NCBI GenBank assembly: GCA_911728435.2
Contig: OU452207.1
Coordinates: 15,711,682-15,775,681 of the forward strand
Length of the DNA stretch: 64,000 bases
Reading direction: 5' to 3'
DNA from: Apoderus coryli
Taxonomy: Eukaryota; Arthropoda; Insecta; Coleoptera; Attelabidae
The translations under genes and the position numbers were made by a program. The notes under the pieces are model-generated. The model made no database searches and was not told where the DNA came from. It saw nothing but the letters and a program-made list of their open reading frames with translations. Below, piece after piece: positions 31,239-42,900 of the stretch (its first letter is position 1; each line of letters opens with the position of its first letter).

Positions 31239-31592
31239 ATGTCAATCAGTAAAATAAGAACAGTTGCAAAACGAGCATGGATTTTCGTCACCCGCTTGCA
31301 TAAGGACACAAAAGATTCAGATATTGAAGAATTCCTAAGTCCAATATGTACAGCTCAGTGTGAAAAATTAAACACAAGGAACAAGGAAGTAGCATCTTTC
31401 AAAATATCAGTCCCTTTCGACAGCAAGGACAAAATACTCAGGGAAGAGGTGTGGCCAACAGGTGTTTTGGTTAACCGATACTACTTCTTTAAAAACAGAA
31501 CCGATAGAATGCCTACATTGACGAATATGGACAGAAGCAACAATAGTGAGGATTTTTTAAACGCAACCATGATAGACGCGGCCTTAACGTAA
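31239..31592 (+). pseudogene. Element B ORF1 C-terminus
   Basis: 117 codons: AWIFVTRLHKDTKDSDIEEF, a C-x3-C pair, SFKISVPFDSKDKIL, REEVWPTGVLVNRYYFFKNR. This is the C-terminal RNA-binding-like part of ORF1 in Jockey/CR1-group elements, where the VWP-G-V pattern is common. The upstream part of ORF1 is missing. The stop TAA (31590-31592) overlaps the ATG of ORF2 as TAATG. Confidence 0.7.
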
Positions 31593-34426
31593 TGCATCTA
31601 AATATCCAGGGACTAAAAGGAAAATCGCTGGAAGTTGAAATGATGCTTCACGAACATAACATTGATGTCTTTTGCATCAGTGAACACTGGTTGGAACAAA
31701 ATGAGGAAAATTTCTGAATTGGTGACTATCGTTGTGCTAGTGTATACCATAGAACAACGTTTAGACGCGGTGGTGTAGCTATTATGGTAAGAAATAATAT
31801 GATTGTTAGGGAAGTTTCTTTTGACATATGTATAGATAAGATATTAGAAATAAGTTGTATTGAATGTAATTTTTCATCGTCGGGCGAAGTAGTCACGATC
31901 TGCTGTGTTTATCGATCACAATCTGGGGATCTGGATGAGTTCATGGACTTGCTCGGGCGTGTGTTGGATGGGGTGTGTCGGCCGGATCGTAGACTTGTGA
32001 TATGTGGGGACTTCAACCTCAATATGCTAAGCGAAGCTAGCGACAAATGTGCGAAAAATTTAATTAATTTACTAAGAGAATATGATCTTAAACAAACCAT
32101 TTTTGCACCAACAAGGACGACAAATACCTCGGCAACTTGTATTGATAATATTTTTGTTAACTTTGATGGCTTCTCTTCCGAGGTAATCGAAAACGCAATA
32201 TCGGATCACTCATGTGTGATGATTGGTCTGGAAACAAAAAGCCCAAAATTCGAAACAACAAATACATATTTACGTAGATGTTATAGTCTACCAAACCAAC
32301 AGGTGTTCAGAGACAGTCTTGCGTTGGTGAGCTGGCGCGACGTGTTTCGGGGGTGCCCCGACGCAAATAATATGTTTGATGCGTTTTTCGACGAATTTAC
32401 GGATAAATTCGAGATAGCTTTTCCGGAACGCAAATTTAGTACTCGGCAAAAAAATAAAAGTAGGACGAATAAATGGATGACATCAGAACTTAAAGAGTTG
32501 TCAACATTTGTTAGAGAAATGCATAAAACTAGTAAACAACTAAATAATGAATTATATAGTGTGCGGTGTAAGGAATTAAAAAAAATTTATAAAAACAAAT
32601 TGAGACTGGCAAAAAAGACATATAACGATAGGAGAATTGCCAGTGCTACTAATATAAATAGAACGTGCTGGGATATCGTCCGCGAACAAAAAAATATCTC
32701 AAGAAAAAACTTTATCAGGGAGATAAGGGAATTAGACGGGTCGTTAGTTAATTGCTCCAACAAAATATCGAACTTGTTTAATGAATTTTTCGCTGGTCTG
32801 GCCAACAATTGTGAATCACCCAATAGGGATACACAACCTAAAGGGATATCTAGCCCAAAATCATTTTTCCTGGGCCCTACAGCGAGTCACGAGGTTATCA
32901 AAACCATCGAGAAATGTTGTAAAAAAAGGTCCTGCGGGGTTGATGGCATACCCGGTAATGTTATCGGATCCGTACGTGACTTAATTAGTGAACCCATAGC
33001 TCATCTAATAAATGTGAGTTTTGCAGAGGGTGTTTACCCAGAGAAACTTAAAACATCGAAAATTGTACCCATTTTTAAAAATAAAGGCGATCCACTTCAT
33101 ATGTCTAATTACCGACCATTAGCTTTACAAAGCAACTTCGCTAAGATTTACGAATCTATATTTAACAAAAGACTAAGCAGTTATCTTGAAAAAAATAAAA
33201 TACTCGAAGATAATCAGAACGGTTTCAGACCATCTAAATCAACAGAAACAGCATTGGGACAGGCTCTTGATCACATTCTAACTTGCCTTAATAATAAACG
33301 GGAGGTGTTGGGGGTATTTTTTGACATGAGTCGTGCGTTTGACTCAGTCGATCACCAACTCCTTTTCAACAAACTTGAACACATAGGTATAAGAGGCCAA
33401 GCACTAAGTTGGATTATCAGCTACTTACAAGGAAGAACCCAGCAGGTTGAATTGGCCGGCTGTCGCTCTCACAAATTAAGGGTAACTAAAGGTACACCCC
33501 AAGGATCTTGTATCAGCCCTACTTTATTCAATATATTTATTAATGATCTCCCAACAACACTGGACAGACCAGGGACGACACTATCAGTGATCTACGCTGA
33601 TGACACAAACGTGTTAATAGCAGCGAATAATACCGAGCAATTGGTCAAGTTGGGTAATCGAGCGACTCGCGACATGTCGGGATGGTGCGACGCAAATGGC
33701 TTATATCTGAACACCTCAAAAAGTGTAGCACTACCTTTCGCCACCAAAAATAAGACTATTAATAGTAGTATTCTCTTAAAAACTGATAAAAAATCCATAG
33801 CTAATGTGACAAATACCAGGTTTTTGGGCCTTTATATTGATCAAAAATTGACTTGGAGTGTTCACGTTGATCACGTTGTTTCTAAATTAAGTAGTGTTCG
33901 ATTCCTGCTATATAACCTAAAAAATACCGTAACTTTAGATGTTATTAAACTAGTATACTATGGCCTCGCACAGTCAGTTATGTCCTATGGTTTGGCGTTT
34001 TGGGGTGGCGCCTCAGAATGGAGACAGATTTTTATAAAACAAAAAAAGATAATAAGAGCAATGATGAGTGTTGCTCCTTCGACATCGTGCAAAAGTTTCT
34101 TTAAAAAATTGAATATAATGACATTTCCATGTCTTTATATATTTTCACTAATTATTTATACCAATAACCGAGTAGACTGTCGGCGCAGGACTGATATTCA
34201 TCGGTATAACACGCGCTCGGGTGGGGACTTGGACGTTCAGTTTTCTAGATTAAAGATAGGGCAGAACAATCCCAAGATCCTCGGAGCGAAATGTATTAAC
34301 CAGTTAGTCAAACTCAATCCTGATTTTGACGTAAACATGTCTAGAACTAATTTTAAACAAAAGTTAAAAAAATTTCTGTGTGGCAGGTGCTATTATTCGC
34401 TCGACGAATTCTTTAGTGACAAATAA
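31592..34426 (+). CDS. Element B ORF2: endonuclease and reverse transcriptase, one nonsense codon
   Basis: About 945 codons from the ATG at 31592. The endonuclease has MHLNIQGLKGK, FCISEHWL (catalytic Glu), RRGGVAIMV, CCVYRSQSGD, ICGDFNLN (Asp) and ISDHSCVMIGL (catalytic His). The RT has GVDGIPGNVIG, KIVPIFKNKGD, NYRPLALQSNFAKIYE, NGFRPSKST, FFDMSRAFDSVDH, GTPQGSCISPTLFNIF and the catalytic VIYADDTNV near 33590. The C-terminal region ends YYSLDEFFSDK. A single TGA at 31715-31717 interrupts the endonuclease; a long frame is open from 31784. It overlaps ORF1 by TAATG, consistent with coupled re-initiation. It is a recent copy, near-functional apart from the stop and the 5' truncation. Confidence 0.88.
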
Positions 34427-34621
34427 TTCTGATGTGATTTAGTATAATGAGATAATATAGACAAGTGATTGATGTAAATGTGTGTTGTTTGTTGAAGAGA
34501 AACTTGTATTTGTTTTTATTGTAGCAATCTGAATTGACGATCCCATAATGTAAAGCATTGTAATTATTGTTTTATGTTCTGTGGAATTAATAAAGTTATT
34601 TATTTATTTATTTATTTATTG

Positions 34622-37062
34622 AAAAAAAACCACTTGAATTATTTAGAGGTGATACAAATATAGATATTTTGGAAGATACTGAGGTCAGTCACGAATACCT
34701 CAATACCTTATACGAACATGGTTTTCTTTCCGCCATAAATACATATACTAGAATTCAACAAAATATGCATCCTGCATAGATCATATCTTTATTAAATCTG
34801 ATTATGTTAAAAAAGAATCACTTTTACCTATTGTGTTGCACTCCGCTATCACAGACCACTTTCCTGTATTAGTCTCAATTCCAATGACAAACTCTAACTG
34901 CATTTCCAATAGAAAAATTGTACAGTACAATAAACTAAATTTTGTAAGACTGAAACAAATCTTAATGAACGAAAATTTTGATGAAGTTATGACCAGTGCT
35001 GATGTCGAACAGGCAACAAGAGATTTTGTAAAAATCCTAAATACATCTATTAAAGATGCCTCAAATCAAATAAAGTATCTGCCTAAAAAGAAAAGAAAGG
35101 AGTGGGTGACAAATGGTCTTCTGAAATCAATAGAAGTTAGAGACAGATTATTTAGGGAATACACCAAGAACAAAAATCCAGAAGTATTAAATAAATTTAA
35201 ACAGTATAGAAATCGAATTGTCAAACTTACGCAGCATCTAAAAAATAACTACTATAAAGCTAAAATACAAAATAGCAATAATAATACCAAAAGGTTATGG
35301 GAGACAGTTAATGAGTATATTTCTAATAACAAAACTGTAGATAAAGGTATAAATAAAATTAAAAAAAGCTCCGGGGAATGTACCACAGTGAACTCAGAAA
35401 TAGCTGAACAATTCAATACACATTATGCCACTATTGGAGAAAGAATGGCACTGTCCATACTTAATAATACAAAAAATAATAACTTTTACCCGAAAAATAA
35501 AAGATCTATTATGCAATCAATGTATCTTAGGCATACCGACAGTCTTGAAGTTCTACAAACTATAAATTCGTTAAAACCAAATGCATCTCCTGGGCTAGAT
35601 GGAATTACCGTTGTAACACTAAAAGAAGTGGCGAATGAAATCAAAACTCCGTTGGCTTTTATTATTAATTTAATTATTGATAAGGGGCAGTGCCCCCAAC
35701 TGTTCAAAGAGGCAGTTATAGTACCAATCTATAAATCGGGAAATAAAGAATTAGTAGAAAACTATAGAACTATTAGTTTAATATCAAACGTAGCCAAAAT
35801 TTTTGCGAAAATTATGAAAAAGAGGCTGACTAGCTTTCTGGACAAAAATAATATTATATCTGAGCGACAATTCGGATTCACGGAAAATAAAAGTACTAGT
35901 GATGCGATTGCAATGATAACAAGAAAAATATACCAGTCCTTGGATCGGAGCCGTCCCTGTGCAGGAGTCTTCATAGATCTTGCTAAGGCGTTTGACACAG
36001 TGAGTCATAAAATATTAGTCGAAAAATTAGAGTTGATTGGTGTCAGGGGATCTGTTCAAAAGTTATCTCCAAAATAGGATGCAGAGAGTTAGGGTCAATG
36101 ATACATTACGTCACTCAGAAAAAGTATCTTATGGTATACCCCAAGGGACAGTTCTAGGTCCAGTATTATTTAACATATATCTAAATGAGCTACTTACTTT
36201 GGAATTCCATGGAATGGTTATCTCGTTTGCAGATGATACTGTTATATATGAAGAAGGAAATACCTGGGATGAAGTTGAATATAACATCAAGGAGGATCTG
36301 CAGCTAATAACTAGTTGGTTTGATAGGCACTTACTTACCATTAACCTCGATAAAACAATTTACATGTCATTCATCAAATAATATTACTAGACAGCCAAAT
36401 AATAACAGGATAAGGGTTAACCTACCACAAAGAAACCATGATTGGATCATTGAACAAAAAAATCAAATAAAATACCTTGGAATCACTCTAGATAGGCACA
36501 TGAGTTGGGACGACCATGTCAGTAAATTAGTTAAAAAAATTAGATCATTAATATATATATATTTAATCAAACAAAAAAAATTTTAACAACTCAGCAAAAC
36601 CGCTTATTGTATTTTTCATTGGTTCAGTCTCTCTTAACATACGGAATTGTCGGCTGGGGAGGGGCTTACAACAGTAATATTAAGCCATTGATTATGATTC
36701 AAAAAAGAATATTAAAGATTATCTACAATTTAGATAGACGGTTTCCAACTGCAACGCTTTTCCAATATTGTGATGTATTAACTATTAGACAACTTTACTA
36801 TAAATGCTCTTTTCTCCAATTAAATAAGCAAAATTTGTTCTTAAATATTAATAATCACGTACATAACACTAGATCAAGAGCACAAAGTGACATACAGCAA
36901 CCAAGAGCGAAACAAAGTATTGGTCAAAGAGCATTTTATTATGTCGGTCATAAATTGTATAACTGTGTGCCAGTTGAACTCAGATCTAAATTGAAACAGA
37001 GAAGTTTTAAATATATAATTAGTAACTGGCTAGTGCGGAATAACCCACAGTTATTAAGATAA
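34622..37062 (+). pseudogene. Element A ORF2, endonuclease end and reverse transcriptase
   Basis: Resumes after element B with KKPLELFRGDTNIDILED and CIDHIFIKSDYV, then ITDHFPVLVSI (catalytic His of the endonuclease). The RT shows NASPGLDGITV, AVIVPIYKSGN, NYRTISLISNVAKIFAKI, RQFGFTENKST, GVFIDLAKAFDTVSH, GIPQGTVLGPVLFNIY and SFADDTVIYEE. Frameshifts near 36050, 36375 and 36590 split the rest, which ends with TYGIVGWGGAYNSNI and a C-terminal block at 37062. It is older than element B, judging by the number of lesions. Confidence 0.85.
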
Positions 37063-37394
37063 GAGAACCTCTTGTTTGTAGGTATGCATAACTTATTGGT
37101 TCTGATGTAAAGGGGAGTATTTTGTTTTGTTTGTATAAAAAGAAGGAAAGTTTGTTTTGATTTTTGTCTGGGGTTTATACAATTTATTTTGGTTTTTTGA
37201 TCCGCGACAATGCATTATTTCTTTAAATAAGTGTTATTCCAATTTACAAAGTACCTACCACCCTACACAAGAAAATTTTTTAGGAATCATAGGAGGAGGG
37301 GCTAAAGTTATATTTTTAAGTAAGTATATCCTAAGTCGGCTTCATTCCATATTCTGTGCTTTCATCCACTTGGTGCTGTGTATGACAATTTACC
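37063..37394. other. Element A 3' end and junction with BEL-2
   Basis: Contains the non-coding 3' end of element A and, from roughly 37280, poorly readable sequence before BEL-2 becomes clear again. Most of the BEL-2 integrase catalytic core (about 130 codons) is missing or unreadable here. Confidence 0.4.
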
Positions 37395-37868
37395 ATAGAT
37401 CAATATCCTCAAATCGAAGCAATACTAAATTCTAGGCCACTATGCCCTCTTTCGTCTGACCCGGCTGATTTAAGTTGTCTTACACCTTCACATTTTTTAA
37501 TAGGAGAACCTTTAACTTCTGTTCCCGAGAAGGACGTGTCAGACACACCTGAAAACAGATTGAATTTTTATCAACTGTGTTCAAAAATTAAACAAAACTT
37601 TTGGAAAAGGTGGTCAGTAGAGTACTTAACTCGACTACAAAATAGGCCAAAGTGGCTACATCCTAGTAAAAATTTGAAAAAAGGTACAGTAGTTCTTTTA
37701 AAGGATGAAAACCTTCCACCTTTAAAATGGTCTTTGGGTCTAATATTAGAAGTTTTTGTAGGTTCTGATAGTAAAGTTAGAATGGCTAAAATTAAAACAA
37801 AGGAAGGAGTATATACTCGTCCAATTACTAAAATATGCCCATTACCATTTGAAGGTAATAATGCTTAG
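37395..37868 (+). pseudogene. BEL-2 integrase C-terminus
   Basis: Plus-strand BEL integrase end: QIEAILNSRPLCPLSSDP, LTPSHFLIGEPLTSVP, ENRLNFYQLC, FWKRWSVEYLTRLQNRPKW, GTVVLLKDENLPPLKW, RPITKICPLP, stop at 37868. It corresponds to the part missing after 30132, so element A is inserted in BEL-2. A G-rich polypurine tract (AAGGGGGGGAGAA, about 37885-37897) and the start of the 3' LTR follow. Confidence 0.82.
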
Positions 37869-37898
37869 TTGAAGCAAATGCTTCAAGGGGGGGAGAAT

Positions 37899-37955
37899 GT
37901 TCCAATATGTAAATACAAATTATTATTATTTTTAATTTTTCTAAATTTATATTAC
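37899..37955 (+). repeat. Start of the BEL-2 3' LTR, truncated
   Basis: TGTTCCAATATG follows the polypurine tract directly. The LTR is cut off within about 60 bp, where the opposite-strand BEL-3 integrase begins. Confidence 0.55.
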
Positions 37956-38192
37956 GGTCCTGTTGCTTTTAAAAAACCTGTAAACATCCTTCAATAAATT
38001 ATTTGTGCCAGTGAAATTTGTTGCGTTATCGCTGTAAATAATAGACGGGCAACCTCGCCTAGCAATAAATCTCTTTAATTTGTGGAGAAATGCCTCTGCA
38101 GTCAAACTACTCACTAATTCTATGTGGATGGCCTTAGATACCATGCACACAAATAATGCAATATAAGCTTTACTAGTTACAGAACCTCTTAT
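37956..38192 (-). pseudogene. BEL-3 integrase core fragment
   Basis: Minus-strand integrase: RGSVTSKAYIALFVCMVSKA, IHIELVSSLTAEAFL, RRGCPSIIYSDNATNF (catalytic Asp), NNLLKDVYRFFKS. It is truncated at about 37956 against the BEL-2 LTR, so the catalytic Glu and the C-terminal domain are lost. It is separated from BEL-3 gag-pol by element C. An in-frame run of isoleucines upstream of RGSVTS is the element C tail translated, not protein. Confidence 0.8.
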
Positions 38193-39851
38193 TATAATAA
38201 TAATAATAATAATAATATTTATTCTGTCAAAAAATAGTACATTTCTGTACATAGACACGTCAAGATTACAACACCTATTACATAGACGCATAAATTAAAT
38301 GTCAATATAAGTTAGACCATAATACAAACATATATAAGTACTTATAACAGTCTTTGTCACATATTAAAAACAATAAATTTGTATACACTTCAAATTACAA
38401 AAATCAGTCACTAATCCAACATACATACAATAAAATAACACACATCACACCCACAATAACAAAGAAATCCAAAATAAGTAGGAATCAGAAACAATAACAA
38501 TCACTGTACAGCAGCCGTGAATTCCTGCAAGGTATAGAATGCGCCATCGGTCAACAAGAATTTTAATTTTCTTTTGAATTCAGTCTCAGAGTGGCAGTTC
38601 TTCAGATCTTCAGGGAGTAGATTATAGTAATAGCGACCAGAATACTTTGGCGATTTTTTAAAAAATTCGTGTCTTGGGCGAGGTAGATGCAATTCATTTC
38701 GTCCCCTAGTAAAGTAATCGTGATTATTTCCGCGTGTAGGTATAGAATTCTTATGTCTAAATGTATATAAGAGCAATTTGTACAGGTAAATTGAGGGAAC
38801 TGTAAGCAAACCGTTGCTCTTGAAAGTGTCCCTGCACGTAGTCCTATAGGGCAGTTTAAAAATACACCTGATTGCTCTCTTTTGGAGTACAAAAACCCTG
38901 CCAATTTCTGCACTCCTACCCCAGACGACTATACCGTATGAAATTGCAGAGTAAACCAAGGCATAGTAAACCGAAATCAATGCATCCAAACTCATAACAT
39001 CCTTCAGAGAATACAACACATACAAGTGTCTGTTCAAATTTTTACAAAGGTGGTCTACTTGCGATATCCAGCTCAACTCTGGATCAACATACACTCCCAA
39101 AAGTTTGACAGACTCTGACAAGGTTAGTTGAATGTTATCAAAACTAATTTGAAGGTCTAGAGTCCTATATCTACTAAATTGCAAAGCGACTGTTTTGTCG
39201 AAGTTGATAATGAGGCGATTATTTCGACACCATTTTTTAAACTCTTGAAGTGTGACATCGATTTTTTGCTTGAGGATATCCGGTTCTCTGTCGGACAATA
39301 ATATTGTAGTGTCATCAGCATACATGTAAAGAGAGCCGTGCGTGATATTCATAGGAAGATCGTTAACGTAAAGAAGGAAAAGCAGTGGACCAAGTATGCT
39401 CCCTTGAGGAGTCCCTAAATCAAGGTCCTGAAAAACTGATATCACAGACTCAATTTTTACAGCGATCTTCCTGTTGGATAAATAAGAACGTATCCATTCG
39501 TTTATGGGTCCGCGTATGCCAATATTTTCCAGTTTTTGGCATAAGAAATTTTAATCCACCACATCAAATGCGCTGGACAGGTCAAATAAAAGTGCGACCA
39601 CGTACGAACCACTATCCGATAGATCGTGCATTTTCTGGATAAATTCGCTGGTACACGTTTCGGTTGAAAACCCTTGTCTAAAACCGTGTTGACATCCGCT
39701 CAACACGTTACAAGCGTTCAAAAACTCAAATATTCTCTCTGCCACAATCTTCTCGATAATCTTTGATACAGAACTCAGCAGTGCTATGGGACGATAATTT
39801 TCAACAGCACTGCTGTCTCCCTTTTTATAGATTGGTACTATTATTCTAGAT
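38193..39851 (-). mobile_element. Non-LTR element C nested in the BEL-3 integrase
   Basis: 5'-truncated minus-strand element that starts inside RT and ends with an (ATT)n-type tail at 38193-38217. The BEL-3 integrase reads GGPITMKESR at the right junction and RGSVTSKAY at the left one, so the host frame is interrupted exactly here. An ATAA word at both junctions may be part of the target duplication. Confidence 0.8.
38501..39851 (-). pseudogene. Element C reverse transcriptase, 5'-truncated
   Basis: RT of a Jockey/CR1-like non-LTR element: IIVPIYKKGDSSAVENYRPI, SKIIEKIVAERIFEF, CQHGFRQGFSTET, LLFDLSSAFDVVD, a TAA stop at about 39551, then in the same frame GIRGPINEWIRSYL, LGTPQGSILGPLLFLLYVND and the catalytic LYMYADDTTILLS. 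It continues through ISYGIVVWG to the C-terminal end YTLQEFTAAVQ at 38501. The in-frame TAA and the missing 5' part make it inactive. An apparent ORF from 39985 fuses BEL-3 integrase to this RT and is an insertion artefact. Confidence 0.85.
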
Positions 39852-39985
39852 TCCTTCATAGTAATTGGACCCCCAAAATCTATACCTATTTTTAAGAATG
39901 GGTGGGAAACAGAAACTCTGTCTACTGGAAGCGCACCCATAATTTGTGTTAAAGTTTTCGCTCTAAATCTGAAACAGATAAACAA
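39852..39985 (-). pseudogene. BEL-3 integrase segment before element C
   Basis: Continues the BEL-3 frame after a frameshift at about 39955: FRAKTLTQIMGALPVDRVS, HPFLKIGIDFGGPITMKESR. This is the conserved BEL integrase stretch between the zinc finger and the catalytic core. It overlaps the end of the large gag-pol ORF because of the frameshift. Confidence 0.8.
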
Positions 39986-42900
39986 TTCTTAATAGCGGAC
40001 TTTACTTCTCGCATGCCATGAATTGGCCAAAATTTTAATCGTAGATTCGCTAATACTCCCTGTGGACCTGCGTGACCAAGTTTAATATGTTCCAATTTAA
40101 TTAGCAGCCTGACTACATGATTTTTAGCAGGAAGTAATATTGGAAATTTTTTATTATAATCTATGTCAAGTTTACTTAACCTACCATTTACTCTAACTAT
40201 TCCCTTATTATCTAAAAATAGATTCAAATGATTTACCAAACTATTACTTGAAACTGCCTGAGTATCATGTTCTACTTGGGATTTTAAAATCTTAATTTCA
40301 CTTGAAAAACATTCCTGTTGAATAAGCCACACAATTTTTTCTGTCGAATCTTTCATTTCTGATAATCTTAGCGGACCAGAAATTTTATTTTTATGTGAAA
40401 ATCTTAAACAATAAGCAACAGTACATTGCAGTTTGCTAAACTTTGAAAATCTTTTCCAATCTATTACTGAATCTATGACAACTTGAGTGAGCACAACATT
40501 TCGCTGTTCTGGTAATTTTTGATCATGCGAAATAGTAAACTTAGAATAATTTATATTATAGTCCAATAAAAATGTAGGCCCATGCCACCAAATTACCTTT
40601 GATAAAATATCTGAAACTGTTGATCCTCTAGAAATAATATCCGCAGGATTATCCTGAGACCGAACATGATTCCATTCATAATTTAATGTTAACTCCTGAA
40701 CCTCTGACACCCGGTTAGCTTCAAATGTAGTCCAACGGTTTGGCGCTGAATTTAACCAACATAAAACGATTTTAGAGTCTGTCCAGAGGTAAACTTTTGA
40801 ATTCCGTAAGTCTAATGCAGATACTACCTTATGAACTAGTCTGGATAGTAACACCACCCCACATAGCTCTAGCCGTGGTAAACTTACCGTTTTTAACGGT
40901 GCTATACGAGACTTTGAACAAAGAAGATTACAAGTAACAGATTTATCAGAATAAGTAGCCCTAATATAAATGCATGCTCCATAGGCTAACAGAGAAGCAT
41001 CTGAGAAGCCGTGAATTTGAATTTCAATAACTTCCTTGTTATCAAACAAACATCTACGTATTTGTAAATCACATAATTTTTGTAAATCACCAAAAAATTC
41101 TTTCCATTTTTGTAAAATTGTAGAGGGCAATTCTTCATCCCAACCCACCTTACTAACCCATATTTCCTGCATGATAATCTTAGCTTTTACAACAATTGGA
41201 CCGATATAACCCATGGGATCAAATATTTGTGCTACCTTAGATAACACCATACGTTTAGTAATATTTGTAACACCATGCTGATCACATTGATCAACTGCTG
41301 GCAAAGTCACTTTAAAAACATCATGATGTGGAAGCCACACTATGCCTAAAACTTTACTAGACGAACCCTCATCACAAATATCCACCTTGGTATCTTTGTG
41401 ATTACTTGTTTCAACGGATTCGATCAAATGTGGGTTATTAGAACACCACTTATGTAGAACAAATCGTCCTGAACCCAATAACTTAATTAATTGATCCCTA
41501 AGTTCAATTGCTTCAGACATCGTATTTGCTCCACAAAGAATATCATCCACGTAACACTGTTCCAACACTGCCCTACTGGCAAGTGGATAATTTAAGGATT
41601 CTTCTTTAGCTAGTTGATTCAAGCATCTAGTAGCCAAAAAAGGTGCTGAATTTGTCCCATACGTTACTGTCTGAACTTCTATAATTTGAAGCAAATTTTC
41701 AGGATTATCCCTCCACAAGATATTTTGGAGAAAACGTTGATTTGGATTGATTTGTATCATTCTGTACATTTTCTTTATATCAGTAACCAGAACATAAATA
41801 AAAGTACGAAACCTGCATAAAATTTCAAAGAGCTCGGGCTGAACTGGAAACCCTTTTAACATAATGTCATTTAATGACAACCCAGATGAAGTTTTACACG
41901 AACCATCAAAGACGACACGTAATTTTGTCGACACTGCTTCTTCTCTTATGACACAATGGTGAGGCAAAAATACCCTATGTTTATTGCACCTATCATCAAC
42001 CTTTGATTCTATTACTTTTCCATGTCCTAATCTGACATACTCATCAATAAAATCTTTATATTGCGAAAACAATCTTGGATTCCTAGCAAACCTATTTTCC
42101 AATGATCTAAACCTTTGTACCGCTGCAGTTATAGAATCGCCTAATCTTAAATGATCATTACTATTTCTCATGGGTAAATCCACCTGAAATCTTCCATCAT
42201 TATATCTGATACATGATTTCATGAACTGCTGTTCACACAATTTATCTTCAAAGGATAAAACTCTTTTATTATTAATCTCCTCCATTTGCCAAAACTTAGG
42301 AATTATTTCATTTAAATCACCTACATCTGATTGACAAAATAAACTAGTATTTACACAAGAATATTTAGTAACTTCAAATACACTTGAATCCATATTTTTA
42401 TTAGCACTTGTTGGTGCCTGACCACCAACAATCCATCCCAGTAGTGTATTTTGAAGCACTGGCAACCCTGGACCTAACCTAATTATATCCGGAAGAATAA
42501 TAGAAAAATAGCAATCTATTGACAATAGCATGTCAATTTCGGAAGGCACATAGTATTTAGGATCTGCCAATTTTAACCCATTTGGTATAGATATCTTATT
42601 TGCATCTACCAAAATTTGTGGCATTTTAGCCGTAATTGTATCCAATATAGCACACCTAGTTTCCATTTTAAACAGATTATTTTGTGATTCCAATATTAAA
42701 TTAACAGTTTTATCAACCCTACTTATGGTGTTCCCAATACCACCAATTGATATATTGGTATCATAAATCTTTGTGCCCCTTAACTTTTGAAATAGACTGG
42801 AACTAATAAAATTATTTTGTGAACCTGAATCTAACAATGCTCGTGCCTGTACCTTAATTCCTTCATATGTAATTAAATTAACCTGTGCCGTAGCCAATAA

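Larger units (their letters stand above)
31203..34620 (+). mobile_element. Non-LTR element B (Jockey/CR1-like), nested in element A
   Basis: Runs from just after a (TA)n stretch (31178-31202) through a 5'-truncated ORF1 and a nearly intact ORF2 to a (TTTA)n tail at 34595-34620. Element A coding sequence lies on both sides, with a shared TTATTTA word at the junctions (about 31167 and 34610) that may be the target duplication. Confidence 0.8.

Noticed and set aside
34595..34620. (TTTA)n as an independent microsatellite
   Set aside because: It sits exactly at the 3' end of element B and is better explained as its tail.
39551..39985. ORF joining BEL integrase to a non-LTR reverse transcriptase
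   Set aside because: The join is the element C insertion point in BEL-3; not a chimeric gene.
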